Assembly: GCF_018596315.1 (NCBI RefSeq)
Contig: NZ_JAHEAG010000007.1
Coordinates: 186,001-250,000, forward strand
Direction of reading: 5' to 3'
Length of the DNA: 64,000 nucleotides
Source: Bradyrhizobium sp. SRL28
GTDB lineage: Bacteria; Pseudomonadota; Alphaproteobacteria; Rhizobiales; Xanthobacteraceae
Part shown: one piece after another, positions 10,983 through 20,996 of the stretch
How the letters are laid out: every line of letters begins with the position of its first letter
Position numbering within the stretch: the first letter of the stretch is position 1
Translations under genes and position numbers: made by a program
Notes under the pieces: generated by a model
Databases searched by the model: none
Told to the model about the DNA's origin: nothing
What the model saw: only the letters and a program-made list of their open reading frames with translations

Positions 10983-11013
10983 GCCTCTCGCGACGTCGTC
11001 GCGGGGGCTTTTT
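10983..11013 (+). terminator. Intrinsic terminator after binding-protein copy 1
   Basis: GC-rich stem (CTCTCGCGAC paired with GTCGCGGGGG, two G-U pairs) followed by TTTTTGTT. It lies 49 bp after the stop codon and should limit read-through into the second binding-protein gene. Confidence 0.75.
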
Positions 11014-11117
11014 GTTGCTGGACGCGACCGAAAGGTATTCAATGCGATCCAAGAGCCGCCAAGCGCTCCAATCAAAAAGAAGATGACACATCCATCCTGA
11101 TCCCAGGGAGATCAAAA

Positions 11118-12347
11118 ATGTCCGTTATCAACTTGCGACTGGGAGCCTTTGCGGCGGCCCTCGCACTGCTCGCCGCAACCAGCAGCGGCGCATTTGCACA
11201 AAAGAAATACGACACCGGCGCGAGTGACACCGAAATCAAGATCGGCAACATCATGCCCTACAGCGGACCGGCTTCCGCCTACGGCGTGATCGGCAAAACC
11301 GCAGAGGCCTATTTCAGGAAGGTCAACGCTGAAGGCGGCATCAACGGCCGCAAGATCAACTTCATCAGCTATGACGACGCCTACAGCCCGCCGAAGACGG
11401 TCGAGCAAGCACGCAAGCTGGTGGAGAGCGATGAAGTCCTGCTCGTCTTCAATCCGCTGGGCACGCCGCCTAATACCGCGATCCAGAAATACCTTAACAC
11501 CAAGAAAGTGCCGCAACTGTTCGTCGCCACCGGCGCCACCAAATGGAACGACCCCAAGGACTTCCCCTGGACCATGGGCTGGCAGCCCAACTACCAGAGC
11601 GAATCCGCCATCTATGCGAAGTACATTCTGAAGAACAAGCCCGACGCCAAGATCGCGGTGCTCTATCAGAACGACGACTACGGCAAGGACTACCTCAAGG
11701 GCTTCAAGGACGGCCTTGGCGACAAGGCCGCCTCGATGATCGTGATCGAGGAAAGTTATGAGGTCTCCCAACCGACCATCGACTCTCACATCGTCAAGAT
11801 GAAATCGAGCGGCGCCGACGTCTTCTTCAACATCACCACGCCGAAATTCGCCGCGCAGGCGATCAAGAAAAACCAGGAGATCGGCTGGAAGCCGCTGCAC
11901 TTCCTCAACGGCGTCTCTTCCTCGATCGGCAGCGTTATCAAGCCTGCGGGCTTTGAGAATTCCCAAGGTATCATCTCTTCAAACTACCTGAAGGATCCGA
12001 CGGATGCGGAGTGGAAGAACGACGCTGGTATGAAGGCCTGGACCGAGTTCCTGGACAAATATTACCCGGAAGCCAATCGTTCCGACATCTTCGTGATGTA
12101 TGCCTACACCGTGGCACAGGGCCTCGAGCATGTGTTGAAAGCCAGCGGCAACAATCTCACACGAGAGAACGTCATGAAGCAGGCCGCGAGCATCAAGAAC
12201 CTCGAACTCGGAGGCTTGCTGCCGGGCATCAAGGTCAACACGTCGGCTACCGACTTTGCTCCCATCTCACAGGTCCAACTGATGAGGTTAAAGGGCGAGA
12301 CCTGGGAACGCTTCGGCGAAATTCTCTCCGATGACGCTGGCGGCTAG
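11118..12347 (+). CDS. ABC transporter substrate-binding protein, copy 2
   Basis: 409-residue paralogue of the flanking binding proteins. The signal peptide ends at SGAFAQKKYDTG. The mature protein starts DTEIKIGNIMPYSGPASAYG and shares long identical stretches with copy 3, such as YFRKVNAEGGINGRKINFIS and AIKKNQEIGWKPLHFLNGVS. AGGGAGA lies upstream of the ATG. It has terminators on both sides, so it probably has its own promoter in the 183-bp gap. Differences from copy 3 cluster in the ligand-facing second half, which suggests distinct ligand preference. Confidence 0.93.
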   Translation: MSVINLRLGAFAAALALLAATSSGAFAQKKYDTGASDTEIKIGNIMPYSGPASAYGVIGKTAEAYFRKVNAEGGINGRKINFISYDDAYSPPKTVEQARKLVESDEVLLVFNPLGTPPNTAIQKYLNTKKVPQLFVATGATKWNDPKDFPWTMGWQPNYQSESAIYAKYILKNKPDAKIAVLYQNDDYGKDYLKGFKDGLGDKAASMIVIEESYEVSQPTIDSHIVKMKSSGADVFFNITTPKFAAQAIKKNQEIGWKPLHFLNGVSSSIGSVIKPAGFENSQGIISSNYLKDPTDAEWKNDAGMKAWTEFLDKYYPEANRSDIFVMYAYTVAQGLEHVLKASGNNLTRENVMKQAASIKNLELGGLLPGIKVNTSATDFAPISQVQLMRLKGETWERFGEILSDDAGG

Positions 12348-12373
12348 CACACCGCTCACCTGCCAAATATGCA

Positions 12374-12405
12374 GCCCCCTGCGGCATGGTCGCAGGGGGC
12401 TTTTT
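12374..12405 (+). terminator. Intrinsic terminator after binding-protein copy 2
   Basis: Perfect 10-bp stem GCCCCCTGCG / CGCAGGGGGC around a 7-base loop, followed directly by TTTTTGTTG. It starts 27 bp after the stop codon of copy 2. Confidence 0.9.
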
Positions 12406-12508
12406 GTTGTGAGGCCATTGGCAAGATGCTAATCACGGCACGGTCAAAAAGAGCTTCATCGAAGAAGCCTGACGACTGTCATTTGTTAAATGAAAAGGGA
12501 GAGACGTA

Positions 12509-13735
12509 ATGTCCGCAATAAAAAAACTGGCGGTTCTTTCAGCCGCGCTTGGATTGCTTACCGTATCGACGAGCGGCGTTCTCGCACAGAAGAAATACGA
12601 TACCGGCGCAACCGATACCGAAATCAAAATCGGCAACATCATGCCTTACAGCGGTCCCGCATCCGCCTATGGCGTGATCGCAAAGACCGAGGAAGCCTAT
12701 TTCCGGAAGGTCAACGCCGAAGGCGGCATCAACGGCCGCAAGATCAACTTCATCAGCTATGACGACGCCTACAGCCCGCCGAAGACGGTCGAGCAGGCCC
12801 GTAAGCTGGTCGAGAGCGACGAGGCGTTGGTTGTCTTCAATCCGCTGGGCACCCCGCCGAACACCGCGATCCAGAAATACCTCAACACCAAGAAGGTGCC
12901 GCAACTGTTCGTCGCGACCGGCGCCACCAAATGGAACGATCCGAAGAACTTCCCCTGGACCATGGGCTGGCAGCCCAACTACCAGAGCGAAACGCAGATC
13001 TATGCGAAGTACGTGCTGAAGAATAAGCCGGATGCCAAGATCGGCATCCTCTACCAGAACGACGACTACGGTAAGGACTACCTGAAAGGCTTCAAGGATG
13101 GACTCGGCGCCAAGGCGGCGTCGCTGATCGTCCTGGAGGAAAGCTATGAAGTCTCCGAACCGACCATCGATTCCCATATCGTCAAGCTGAAAGCTTCCGG
13201 CGCCGACGTGTTTGTCAACATCACCACGCCGAAATTCGCCGCGCAGGCGATCAAGAAGAATGCCGAGCTCGGCTGGAAGCCCCTCCACTTCCTCAACAGC
13301 GTCTCAGGCTCAATCGGCAGCGTCATAAAACCGGCCGGCTTTGAGAACGCGCAAGAGATCATCTCTTCGCAATATCTCAAGGATCCCGCCGATGCGGAGT
13401 GGAAGAATGATGCTGGCATGAAGGCCTGGAACGAATTCCTGGACAAGTATTACCCCGAGGCCAACCGCGCCGATGCATTCGTGGTGTATGGTTACACGGT
13501 GGCACAAACTCTGGAGCATGTGCTGAAGTCTAGCGGCGACAACCTCACGAGGGAAAACGTGATGAAGCAGGCCGCAAGCTTGAAGGACCTCGAACTCGGG
13601 GGACTGTTGCCGGGCGTCAAGATCAATACGTCAGCAACCGATTTTGCGCCAATTTCCCAGATGCAACTGGTGAAGTTCAAAGGCGAGACCTGGGAACGCT
13701 TCGGCGAAATCCTCTCCGGCGACGCCGGCGGCTAG
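12509..13735 (+). CDS. ABC transporter substrate-binding protein, copy 3
   Basis: 408-residue third paralogue. The signal peptide is cleaved near SGVLAQKKYDTG. The body is almost colinear with copy 2 and ends KFKGETWERFGEILSGDAGG, with the same WERFGEILS tail as copy 2. AAGGGAGAG lies upstream of the ATG. As with copy 2, its own terminator follows and a 161-bp gap precedes it. A single permease/ATPase set serving three binding proteins would broaden the range of ligands imported. Confidence 0.93.
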   Translation: MSAIKKLAVLSAALGLLTVSTSGVLAQKKYDTGATDTEIKIGNIMPYSGPASAYGVIAKTEEAYFRKVNAEGGINGRKINFISYDDAYSPPKTVEQARKLVESDEALVVFNPLGTPPNTAIQKYLNTKKVPQLFVATGATKWNDPKNFPWTMGWQPNYQSETQIYAKYVLKNKPDAKIGILYQNDDYGKDYLKGFKDGLGAKAASLIVLEESYEVSEPTIDSHIVKLKASGADVFVNITTPKFAAQAIKKNAELGWKPLHFLNSVSGSIGSVIKPAGFENAQEIISSQYLKDPADAEWKNDAGMKAWNEFLDKYYPEANRADAFVVYGYTVAQTLEHVLKSSGDNLTRENVMKQAASLKDLELGGLLPGVKINTSATDFAPISQMQLVKFKGETWERFGEILSGDAGG

Positions 13736-13777
13736 TCATTTTGAACCCTGATCGGCCCATTTGCGGGCCGGAAGAAG

Positions 13778-13810
13778 AACCCCCGCGGCCCGCCCGCGGG
13801 GGTTTTCTTT
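13778..13810 (+). terminator. Intrinsic terminator after binding-protein copy 3
   Basis: Perfect 11-bp stem AACCCCCGCGG / CCGCGGGGGTT with a 5-base loop, followed by TTCTTTT. It closes the transporter region ahead of the glycerate kinase gene. Confidence 0.9.
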
Positions 13811-13864
13811 TGCAGCGATTGGATGGATAACCAGACCTCCCGTCGCTAGAGCCCCGTTGCCATC

Positions 13865-15154
13865 ATGACCGACCGACGTCCCCTCCTGCGCGCGATCTTT
13901 GACGCGGCTGTCGCGGCCGCGCATCCCGACGTCGTGCTGTCGGCGCATCTGCGCTCCGTACCAAAAGGCCGCGTGATCTGCCTCGCCGCCGGCAAGGGAG
14001 CGGCAGCGATGGCTGCTGCGGCCGAGCGACATTACCTCGATACGCTGGGGCTCGATCCGTCGCGACTGACCGGTATTGCCACCACGCGCCACGGCCACGG
14101 CGTGCCGACGCGCCGGATCAGGGTGATCGAGGCCGGTCATCCCGTGCCCGACGAAGCCGGGCTGAAAGCCGCCGACGAAACGCTGCGCCTCGCCGCCGAG
14201 GCAACCGCTGATGATCTGCTGCTGGTGCTGTTGTCCGGTGGCGGCTCCGCGAACTGGATCGCGCCGGCCGACGGAGTTTCGTTCGCACAGAAGCAGCAGG
14301 TGAACCGCGCGTTGTTGCGTTCGGGTGCACCGATCGGCGAGATGAATATCGTCCGCAAGCATCTGTCGCGGATCAAGGGCGGCCGGCTGGCCCGCGCCGG
14401 ACAGCGCGCCGCCGAAATCGTCACGCTCGCAATCTCCGACGTGCCGCATGACGATCCGTCCGCGATCGCATCGGGACCGACGGTGCCGGATCCGAGTACG
14501 CTGGCGGACGCCCGCGCGCTGGTGGCGAGGTACAATCTCACGGTCGACGATGCCGTCAGGCGCGCCCTCGAAGATCCCGGGAATGAGAGCTGCAAGCCCG
14601 GCGATGGTGCGTTTGCCCGCGCGCAGTTCGAGATGATCGCAAAACCAAAGGCGTCGCTCGACGCGGCCATCAAGGTCGCAAAGGACGCAGGCTATGAGGT
14701 CATCGGCCTCGGCGCCGATCTCGAAGGCGAGGCGTGCGATGTTGCGGCCGATCATGCGCGCCTGGCGCTGAAGGCACAGAGCGATGGCAAACGCATCGCG
14801 ATCCTGTCGGGCGGCGAACTCACGGTGACCGTGCGCGGCAATGGCCGTGGCGGCCCCAACCAGGAATATGCGCTGGCGCTGGCGGATCTTCTGAAGGGCA
14901 CTTCAGGCATTGTGGCGCTTGCCGCGGACACCGACGGCGCCGACGGCGGCGCCGGCAGCGCGACCGATCCGGCCGGCGCCGTGATCGATCAGACGACGTT
15001 TGCGAAGATGAAGTCGCTCGGCCTCGATCCCGCAGCCTATCTCGCCAACAACGATGCAACCGCGTTCTTTTCGGCCACCGGCGATCTCCTGCTGACCGGT
15101 CCGACGCTCACCAACGTCAATGACGTCAGGGTGATCCTGGTGGACTCCGCCTAG
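13865..15154 (+). CDS. Glycerate 2-kinase (MOFRL family, GckA/TtuD type)
   Basis: 429 residues. It phosphorylates D-glycerate to 2-phosphoglycerate with ATP; members were formerly called hydroxypyruvate reductases. The N-terminal domain shows CLAAGKGAAAMAAAAERHY and the nucleotide-binding loop LLVLLSGGGSANW near residue 125, then IVRKHLSRIKGGRLARAG. The C-terminal MOFRL part has AILSGGELTVTVRGNGRGGP and NQEYALALADLL near 330, and DTDGADGGAGSATDP. It is read alone after a terminator. It would feed C3 acids from glyoxylate/serine-type metabolism into glycolysis; no partner gene for that pathway adjoins it. Confidence 0.9.
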   Translation: MTDRRPLLRAIFDAAVAAAHPDVVLSAHLRSVPKGRVICLAAGKGAAAMAAAAERHYLDTLGLDPSRLTGIATTRHGHGVPTRRIRVIEAGHPVPDEAGLKAADETLRLAAEATADDLLLVLLSGGGSANWIAPADGVSFAQKQQVNRALLRSGAPIGEMNIVRKHLSRIKGGRLARAGQRAAEIVTLAISDVPHDDPSAIASGPTVPDPSTLADARALVARYNLTVDDAVRRALEDPGNESCKPGDGAFARAQFEMIAKPKASLDAAIKVAKDAGYEVIGLGADLEGEACDVAADHARLALKAQSDGKRIAILSGGELTVTVRGNGRGGPNQEYALALADLLKGTSGIVALAADTDGADGGAGSATDPAGAVIDQTTFAKMKSLGLDPAAYLANNDATAFFSATGDLLLTGPTLTNVNDVRVILVDSA

Positions 15155-15335
15155 GTTTTCCGATCCGTTGCCGGCATCCTGTACGTGCTGAAACGGCGTT
15201 AACGTTCTGTTGAGCAAGTTGCGAAGAACCGACGCGCATCTGCCCGTCTCGAAGGTGCAATTCACCAGCTTGGGCTTCTAATGGCCGTTCTCCTGGAGGG
15301 AGGAGAGTCGCCGATAGCGGCTGGGGAAACGCTAC

Positions 15336-17483
15336 ATGACGGATCACGGCCAGTTAACCGCCCCACGGTCGGCGCAGTTGAGTGCGCGGCTCGAAGAGGC
15401 GATCAACAATTTATCGCTCGGCATCGTCGTCTTCGACGAGAAGCGTGAAGTCGTTTTCTGCAACGCCCGTTACAGTGAAATGTACGGGCTTTCGCCTGAA
15501 CGGGTGGCGCCGGGGACCCCGACCCGTGAACTGATCCAGCATCGGCTGAAGCTCGGCCTGAAAGTGCAGACCGCGCCCGATGATTACATCCGTGAGCGCG
15601 TCGGCCGCGACATCGCACTCGACACCACGGTGCAGGAATTCACCGACGGCCGGATCATCGCCTACACCGTCTACCCGATGCCCGGCGGCGGCGGGATGGC
15701 GACCCACGAGGACATCACCGAGCGTGAAGAGCTCAATGCCCGGCTGAAGAAGCAATACGAGCTCGGCCGCGAGCAGGAAGAGGCGCTGCGCGCCAAAAAC
15801 TTCCAGTTCGACACCGCGATCAACAACATGTCGCAGGGGCTGTGCTTCTTCGATTCCGACCACCGCCTGATCGTGTGCAACGATCGCTTTGTCGAGATGT
15901 ACGATATCGCGCCCGAGCGCGTCAGCCCCGGCATGTCGCTGATCGAGATTGTCGACCTGCGCTTCGAAGCCGGCAGCTTCCCCGCCATGACGCGGGACGA
16001 ATATCTGCGCTGGCGCACCAATGTGGCGGTTTCCAACGAGGCGAAGGACAGCATCGTCGAATTGATGAACGGGCGCACCTTCAAGATCCGTCACCGGCCG
16101 ATGCCCGGCGGCGGCTGGGTCGCGACGCACGAGGACATCACCGAGCAGCGCCAGTCCGAGGTCAAGATCGAATACATGGCGCACCATGATGCGCTGACTG
16201 ATCTGGCCAACCGGGTACTGCTGAACGAGCGGCTCGAATATGCGCTGGGCCGGGTCCAGCACGGCGAAATGGTCGCCGTCCATCACCTCGATCTCGATCA
16301 GTTCAAGGCCGTGAACGATACGTTCGGCCATCCCTGCGGCGACAAGCTGCTCAGGATCGTCGCCGAACGGTTGCGCCCCCTCGTCGGTGAAGCCGATACG
16401 ATCGCGCGGATGGGAGGCGATGAATTCGTAATCGTGCAGGCCACGATCGCGGACCCCGCCGAGGCCACTTCGCTGGCGCAGCGCGTCATCGACGCACTGA
16501 GCGAGCCCTATGACATCGACGGCCAGCAGGCTGTGATCGGCGTCAGCATCGGCATTTCGGTCGGCCCCGGCGACGGGTCGAACCCCGACAAATTGTTGCG
16601 CAACGCCGACCTCGCGCTCTACCGCGCCAAGAGCGACGGCCGCGGCACATTCCGTTTCTTCGAGCCCGCGATGGATCTGCAGATGCAGACCCGCCGCGTC
16701 ATGGAGCAGGACCTGCGCAAGGCGCTGCCGGCAGGTCAGTTCGAGCTGCACTACCAGCCGGTCGTCAACCTGGCGAACAACGAAATCAGCGGCTTTGAAG
16801 CCTTGATACGCTGGAATCATCCGGCCAAGGGGTTGATCTCGCCGGCCACCTTCATCCCGCTGGCCGAAGAGATCGGCTTCATCGTCCCGCTGGGCGAGTG
16901 GGTCATCCGGAAGGCCTGCGCCACCGCGGCGCAATGGCCCGACGACCTTCACGTCGCCGTCAATATTTCAGCGATCCAGTTTCGTAGCCCCGGCCTAATG
17001 CAGGTGATCGTCAGCGCGCTCGCGGCTTCCGGCCTCGCGCCCACACGGCTGGAGATCGAAATCACCGAGTCCGTTCTGCTCCACAATAAGGAAGCGACGC
17101 TTGCGGTGCTGCATCAGTTGCGGGCGCTCGGGATCCGGATCGCCATGGACGATTTCGGCACGGGATATTCGTCGCTGACCTACTTGCAGAGCTTTCCGTT
17201 CGACAAGATCAAGATCGACCGCTCGTTCGTCAAGAACATCACCGAGGATTCGAGCTCGCTCACCATCGTGCGGGCGGTTGCCGCGCTCGCCAACGGCATG
17301 GGCATGACGGCTACCGCCGAGGGCGTGGAAACCGCCGAACAACTCCACAGCATCGCTTCCGAAGGATGCACGGAGATGCAGGGCTTCCTGTTCAGCAAGC
17401 CGCTTCCCGCCGCCGAGATCGAGCGGCAATTCCTGTCAGGACGCGGGCCGCGCGACGTTCAAGGCCGTATCGTCGCGGCCTGA
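15336..17483 (+). CDS. PAS-PAS-GGDEF-EAL protein (cyclic-di-GMP turnover)
   Basis: 715 residues with no clear membrane segment. Two similar PAS (PAS_7-like) domains, about 15-130 and 150-275, each end with an HR/YPMPGGG(G/W)xATHEDITE motif. The GGDEF domain (about 285-450) keeps ARMGGDEFVIVQ, so cyclase activity is plausible. The EAL domain (about 460-705) keeps FEALIRWNHP, EITES, DDFGTGYSSL, KIDRSF and EGVET, so phosphodiesterase activity is plausible too. It is therefore a possible bifunctional enzyme whose balance is set by the PAS sensors. The gene stands alone and ends 11 bp from the convergent MarR-type gene. Confidence 0.93.
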   Translation: MTDHGQLTAPRSAQLSARLEEAINNLSLGIVVFDEKREVVFCNARYSEMYGLSPERVAPGTPTRELIQHRLKLGLKVQTAPDDYIRERVGRDIALDTTVQEFTDGRIIAYTVYPMPGGGGMATHEDITEREELNARLKKQYELGREQEEALRAKNFQFDTAINNMSQGLCFFDSDHRLIVCNDRFVEMYDIAPERVSPGMSLIEIVDLRFEAGSFPAMTRDEYLRWRTNVAVSNEAKDSIVELMNGRTFKIRHRPMPGGGWVATHEDITEQRQSEVKIEYMAHHDALTDLANRVLLNERLEYALGRVQHGEMVAVHHLDLDQFKAVNDTFGHPCGDKLLRIVAERLRPLVGEADTIARMGGDEFVIVQATIADPAEATSLAQRVIDALSEPYDIDGQQAVIGVSIGISVGPGDGSNPDKLLRNADLALYRAKSDGRGTFRFFEPAMDLQMQTRRVMEQDLRKALPAGQFELHYQPVVNLANNEISGFEALIRWNHPAKGLISPATFIPLAEEIGFIVPLGEWVIRKACATAAQWPDDLHVAVNISAIQFRSPGLMQVIVSALAASGLAPTRLEIEITESVLLHNKEATLAVLHQLRALGIRIAMDDFGTGYSSLTYLQSFPFDKIKIDRSFVKNITEDSSSLTIVRAVAALANGMGMTATAEGVETAEQLHSIASEGCTEMQGFLFSKPLPAAEIERQFLSGRGPRDVQGRIVAA

Positions 17484-17494
17484 TTGGGCGCCCC

Positions 17495-18010
17495 TCAAAA
17501 TTCCGCGGCGATCTTCGACAGCATTTCGAGCAACGCTACGCGGTTGGCCGGGCCCAGCAATTCGTTGAGCCGCGCCTCGTGCTTGCTGGCAACGAGCTTC
17601 TTGGCGCGCGCCAGCACCGCCCTTCCCTTGTCGGTCAGAACCAGGATGTGCGAACGGCGATCGTTGGTCGAGCGCATCCGGGTGCAGAGGCCGCGGCTCT
17701 CCAGCGCATCCAGCATCGAGACGAAATTCGGCCTGAGGATGCCGAGCGTGTTGGCGATTTCGGTCTGGTTGCGTCCCGGGTTGCGGTCGAGCAGCAGCAG
17801 CACCGAGAATTGCGCCGGCGTCAGTTGCAGCGGCGCGACGCAGCGCAGGAAATCCTCGAACACCTTGAGCTGCGCACGCTTGAGCGAATAGCCGAGCAGC
17901 TCGGCCAGTTCGCCCAGTTGCAGCCCGACATTGTCAGCGGCGCCATCAATTTCCTTGCCATTGCTGCGCGACGGCTTGACGGCATCGGTCGCTGCCTTGG
18001 AAACTGTCAT
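17495..18010 (-). CDS. couR: MarR-family regulator, CouR-like
   Basis: 171-residue winged-helix repressor. The core reads QLTPAQFSVLLLLDRNPGRN and QTEIANTLGILRPNFVSMLDALESRG (recognition helix), then the wing RMRSTNDRRSHILVLTDKG. I start it at MTVSKAAT (18010); the frame is open to 18094, but that would bury the AT-rich operator region inside the gene. It diverges from an ABC transporter that matches CouSTU in composition. In R. palustris the MarR protein CouR represses p-coumarate genes and is released by p-coumaroyl-CoA. The motif beside this gene recurs at the hydroxycinnamate and pobA promoters 19 and 23 kb away. The family is certain; CouR identity is inferred. Confidence 0.85.
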   Translation of the reverse strand: MTVSKAATDAVKPSRSNGKEIDGAADNVGLQLGELAELLGYSLKRAQLKVFEDFLRCVAPLQLTPAQFSVLLLLDRNPGRNQTEIANTLGILRPNFVSMLDALESRGLCTRMRSTNDRRSHILVLTDKGRAVLARAKKLVASKHEARLNELLGPANRVALLEMLSKIAAEF

Positions 18011-18061
18011 GCGTAACGCTCGCACCCGAAAAAAGGCTCGGCCGGTGGCCGGGGCCTTGAT

Positions 18062-18098
18062 GTTATATTTGATAATTGTTATTGAGTATATCAAATAT
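18062..18098. promoter_or_regulatory. CouR-type operator region between couR and the ABC transporter
   Basis: Contains GTTATATTTGATAAT (18062-18076), matching the sites at 37221 and 41134 at 12 of 15 and 11 of 15 positions respectively. The same area forms a perfect inverted repeat, ATATTTGATA (18065-18074) and TATCAAATAT (18089-18098), with a 14-base spacer. It is the only AT-rich stretch between the divergent genes, so it should hold both promoters and their operator. Confidence 0.7.
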
Positions 18099-18184
18099 CG
18101 GCGGCTTTCAACTGCCGAGATATGGGACGGCCGGCGGACCGCACGAGGTCAGGACCGGCGACGCTTTTAGGGGGAGCGCCAGTC

Positions 18185-19225
18185 TTGAACACGACGATCA
18201 TGCTGTTCCTGCTGCAGGACGGCATTACCAATGGCGCGATCTATGCGCTGCTCGGGCTTGCGCTGGTGCTGGTGTTTGCCGTCACCCGCGTCATCCTGAT
18301 CCCGCAGGGCGAATTCGTCACCTTCGGCGCGCTGAGCTACGCCGTACTGGCGACCGGCAAGGTGCCGGGCACCGCATGGCTCGCCATGGCGATGGGCCTG
18401 GTCGCCTTCGCGCTCGATCTGTTCGACGCGCGGCGATCGCTGCGGCTCAAGCGGGTCTTGCGCTCACTTGCCCTCAACATCGTGCTGCCGGCCGCCATCC
18501 TGGCCCTGACCTATGGCCTTGCCGGGCCCAAGACGCCGATCGCGGTCAACATCGCGCTGTCGCTGCTGATCGTCGCGGCGATCGGATTGTTCCTCTACCG
18601 CATCGCGTTCCAGCCGATCGCCCATACCTCGGTGCTGGTGCTGCTTATCGCCTCCGTCGGCTGCCATCTCGCCTTGCAGGGCCTGGGCCTGGTGTTCTTC
18701 GGCGCCGAAGGCCTGCGCGGCCCGGCGCTGTCGAACGCGGCGCTCACGATCGGTCCCTTGCGCTTCACCGGCCAGAGCCTTGCGGTCTACGGACTGACGA
18801 TTGCCTTCATCATAGCACTATGGCTGTTCTTCGGCTTCACGCTGATGGGCAAGGCGCTGCGCGCCACCGCCGTCAACCGGCTCGGCGCCCGCCTCGTCGG
18901 CATCCGCACCACGCTGTCGGGACAGATCGCCTTCCTGCTGGCGTCGGTGATCGGCGCGATTTCCGGCATCCTGATCGTGCCGATCACCACGCTCTATTAC
19001 GACACCGGTTTCCTGATCGGCCTGAAAGGTTTCATCGCCGCGATCATTGGCGGGCTGGTGAGCTATCCACTGACGGCGGTGGCGGCCTTGATCGTCGGCA
19101 GCGTCGAGGCGTTCTCCTCGTTCTACGCCAGTAATTTCAAGGAGGTCATCGTCTTTACGCTGATCCTTCCCGTGCTGGTGCTGCGCTCGCTCGCAGCGCC
19201 CGCGGTCGAGGAAGAGAAGGACTGA
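18185..19225 (+). CDS. ABC transporter permease, LivH type (CouSTU-like system)
   Basis: 346-residue inner-membrane permease. It begins LNTTIMLFLLQDGITNGAIYALLGLALVLVF and has VTRVILIPQGEFVTFGALSY, the HAAT permease pattern, with about eight hydrophobic spans. The ATPase-contact loop is MGKALRATAVNRLGARLVGI near residue 220. I prefer a TTG start at 18185 preceded by AGGGGGA; an in-frame ATG lies at 18200, and the frame is open back to 18122. It has a longer first cytoplasmic region (DARRSLRLKRVLRS) than standard LivH. First gene of a three-gene unit divergent from couR. Confidence 0.88.
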   Translation: MNTTIMLFLLQDGITNGAIYALLGLALVLVFAVTRVILIPQGEFVTFGALSYAVLATGKVPGTAWLAMAMGLVAFALDLFDARRSLRLKRVLRSLALNIVLPAAILALTYGLAGPKTPIAVNIALSLLIVAAIGLFLYRIAFQPIAHTSVLVLLIASVGCHLALQGLGLVFFGAEGLRGPALSNAALTIGPLRFTGQSLAVYGLTIAFIIALWLFFGFTLMGKALRATAVNRLGARLVGIRTTLSGQIAFLLASVIGAISGILIVPITTLYYDTGFLIGLKGFIAAIIGGLVSYPLTAVAALIVGSVEAFSSFYASNFKEVIVFTLILPVLVLRSLAAPAVEEEKD

Positions 19226-19230
19226 CGGCA

Positions 19231-20996
19231 ATGCATCAGCGGCTTCCTGTCCTCATCTTCGCACTCGTCATGGCGGCGATCCCGTTCATTCCGGGCGTGC
19301 CGCCGTTCTGGATCGTGCTGCTCAACAATATCGGCCTCGCAGCCCTGGTGGCGATGGGGCTGGTGCTGCTGACCGGCGTCGGCGGACTCACCTCGTTCGG
19401 TCAGGCCGCGTTTTGCGGCTTCGGCGCTTACACCACGGCGGTGCTGACGACCGCCTATGGTTTTTCACCGTGGCTGACATTGCCGCTCTCGCTGCTGGTC
19501 AGCGGCATCGCCGCCGTCTTGCTCGGCATCGTCACGGTGCGCCTGTCCGGCCACTATCTGCCGCTCGGCACCATCGCCTGGGGCATCGGCCTGTTCTATC
19601 TGTTCAGCAAGCTGGAATTCCTCGGCCGCAATGACGGCATATCGGGCATTCCGCCGCTCTCGATCGGCAATTTCAAAATGCTCGATCCCGGCACGATCTA
19701 TTTCGCGATCTGGATCGGGGTTCTCATCTCGGCGCTGCTGACCATGAACCTGCTGGACTCCCGCACCGGCCGCGCGATCCGCGCGCTGCGGCGCGGTCAT
19801 ATCGCGGGCGAAGCGTTTGGCGTGCAGACGCCGCGCGCAAAACTGCTGGTGTTCGTTTATGCGGCTGTTCTCGCCGGCCTCTCCGGCTGGCTCTATGCGC
19901 ATTTCCAGCGCGCGGCCAACCCGACCCCGTTCGGTGCACATGCCGGCATCGAATATCTCTTCATCGCCGTGGTCGGCGGCGCGGGTTATGTCTGGGGCGC
20001 GGTGCTCGGCGCCGGTATCGTCGTGGTCCTCAAGGAAATCCTGCAGAGCTACCTGCCGTATATTTTTGGTGGCCAGAGCCAGCTTGAGACCATCGTGTTC
20101 GGCATCCTGCTGGTCGTCCTGCTGCAACTGGCGCCGACCGGCGTCTGGCCCTGGCTGATGGCGCATCTGCCGATCAAGCCGGGCCGCAAGGTGCCCGATA
20201 CGTCGCTTCCCCTTGCCAAGCGCGAGCGCGCGCCGGCCACTGCCGCCGCGCTGCTGCAGATCGAGAAAGCGCGCAAGCAGTTCGGTGGTGTGATTGCCGT
20301 CAACGACGTCTCCTTTGACGTCCAGGCCCGCGAGATCGTCGCCCTGATCGGGCCCAACGGCGCCGGCAAGAGTACGACCTTCAACCTGATCACGGGCGTG
20401 CTGACCACGACCGGCGGCACCATCTCGGTGCTCGGCCACAAGGTCGACAACGCCCCGCCGCAGGAAGTTGTAAAACTCGGCGTCGCCCGCACGTTCCAGC
20501 ACGTCAAGCTGGTGCCCGACATGACCGTGCTGGAAAACGTCGCGATCGGCGCGCATCTGCGCGGGTCTTCCGGCGCAGTCGCCAGCATGTTCCGGCTGGA
20601 CCGGGCCGACGAGGCGAAACTGCTGGCGGAAGCCGCGCGCCAGATCGAGCGCGTCGGCCTCGGCGACCAGATCGACCAGTTGGCGGGAAGCCTGTCGCTG
20701 GGCCAGCAGCGCATCGTCGAGATTGCACGCGCGCTATGCGTCGATCCGTTGCTGCTGCTGCTCGACGAGCCGGCCGCGGGACTGCGTCACATGGAGAAGC
20801 AGCGGCTCGCCGCACTACTTCGTCAATTGCGCGACGGCGGCATGTCGGTGCTGCTGGTCGAGCACGACATGGGTTTTGTGATGGATCTCGCCGATCGCAT
20901 CGTGGTGCTGGATTTCGGCACAAAGATCGCCGAGGGCACGCCGGCCGCGATCAAGACCAATCCCGACGTGATCAAGGCCTATCTCGGAGCTACCGC

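Noticed and set aside
15411..16952. 513-codon leftward open frame over the GGDEF-EAL gene
   Set aside because: The opposite strand encodes complete PAS, GGDEF and EAL motifs; the antisense translation is compositional noise.
20736..20996. N-terminal extension of the LivF-type protein back to 20736
   Set aside because: The extension overlaps the LivM-LivG fusion in another frame and is Arg-rich; the ATG at 20997 gives the standard LivF N-terminus with ATGA overlap.
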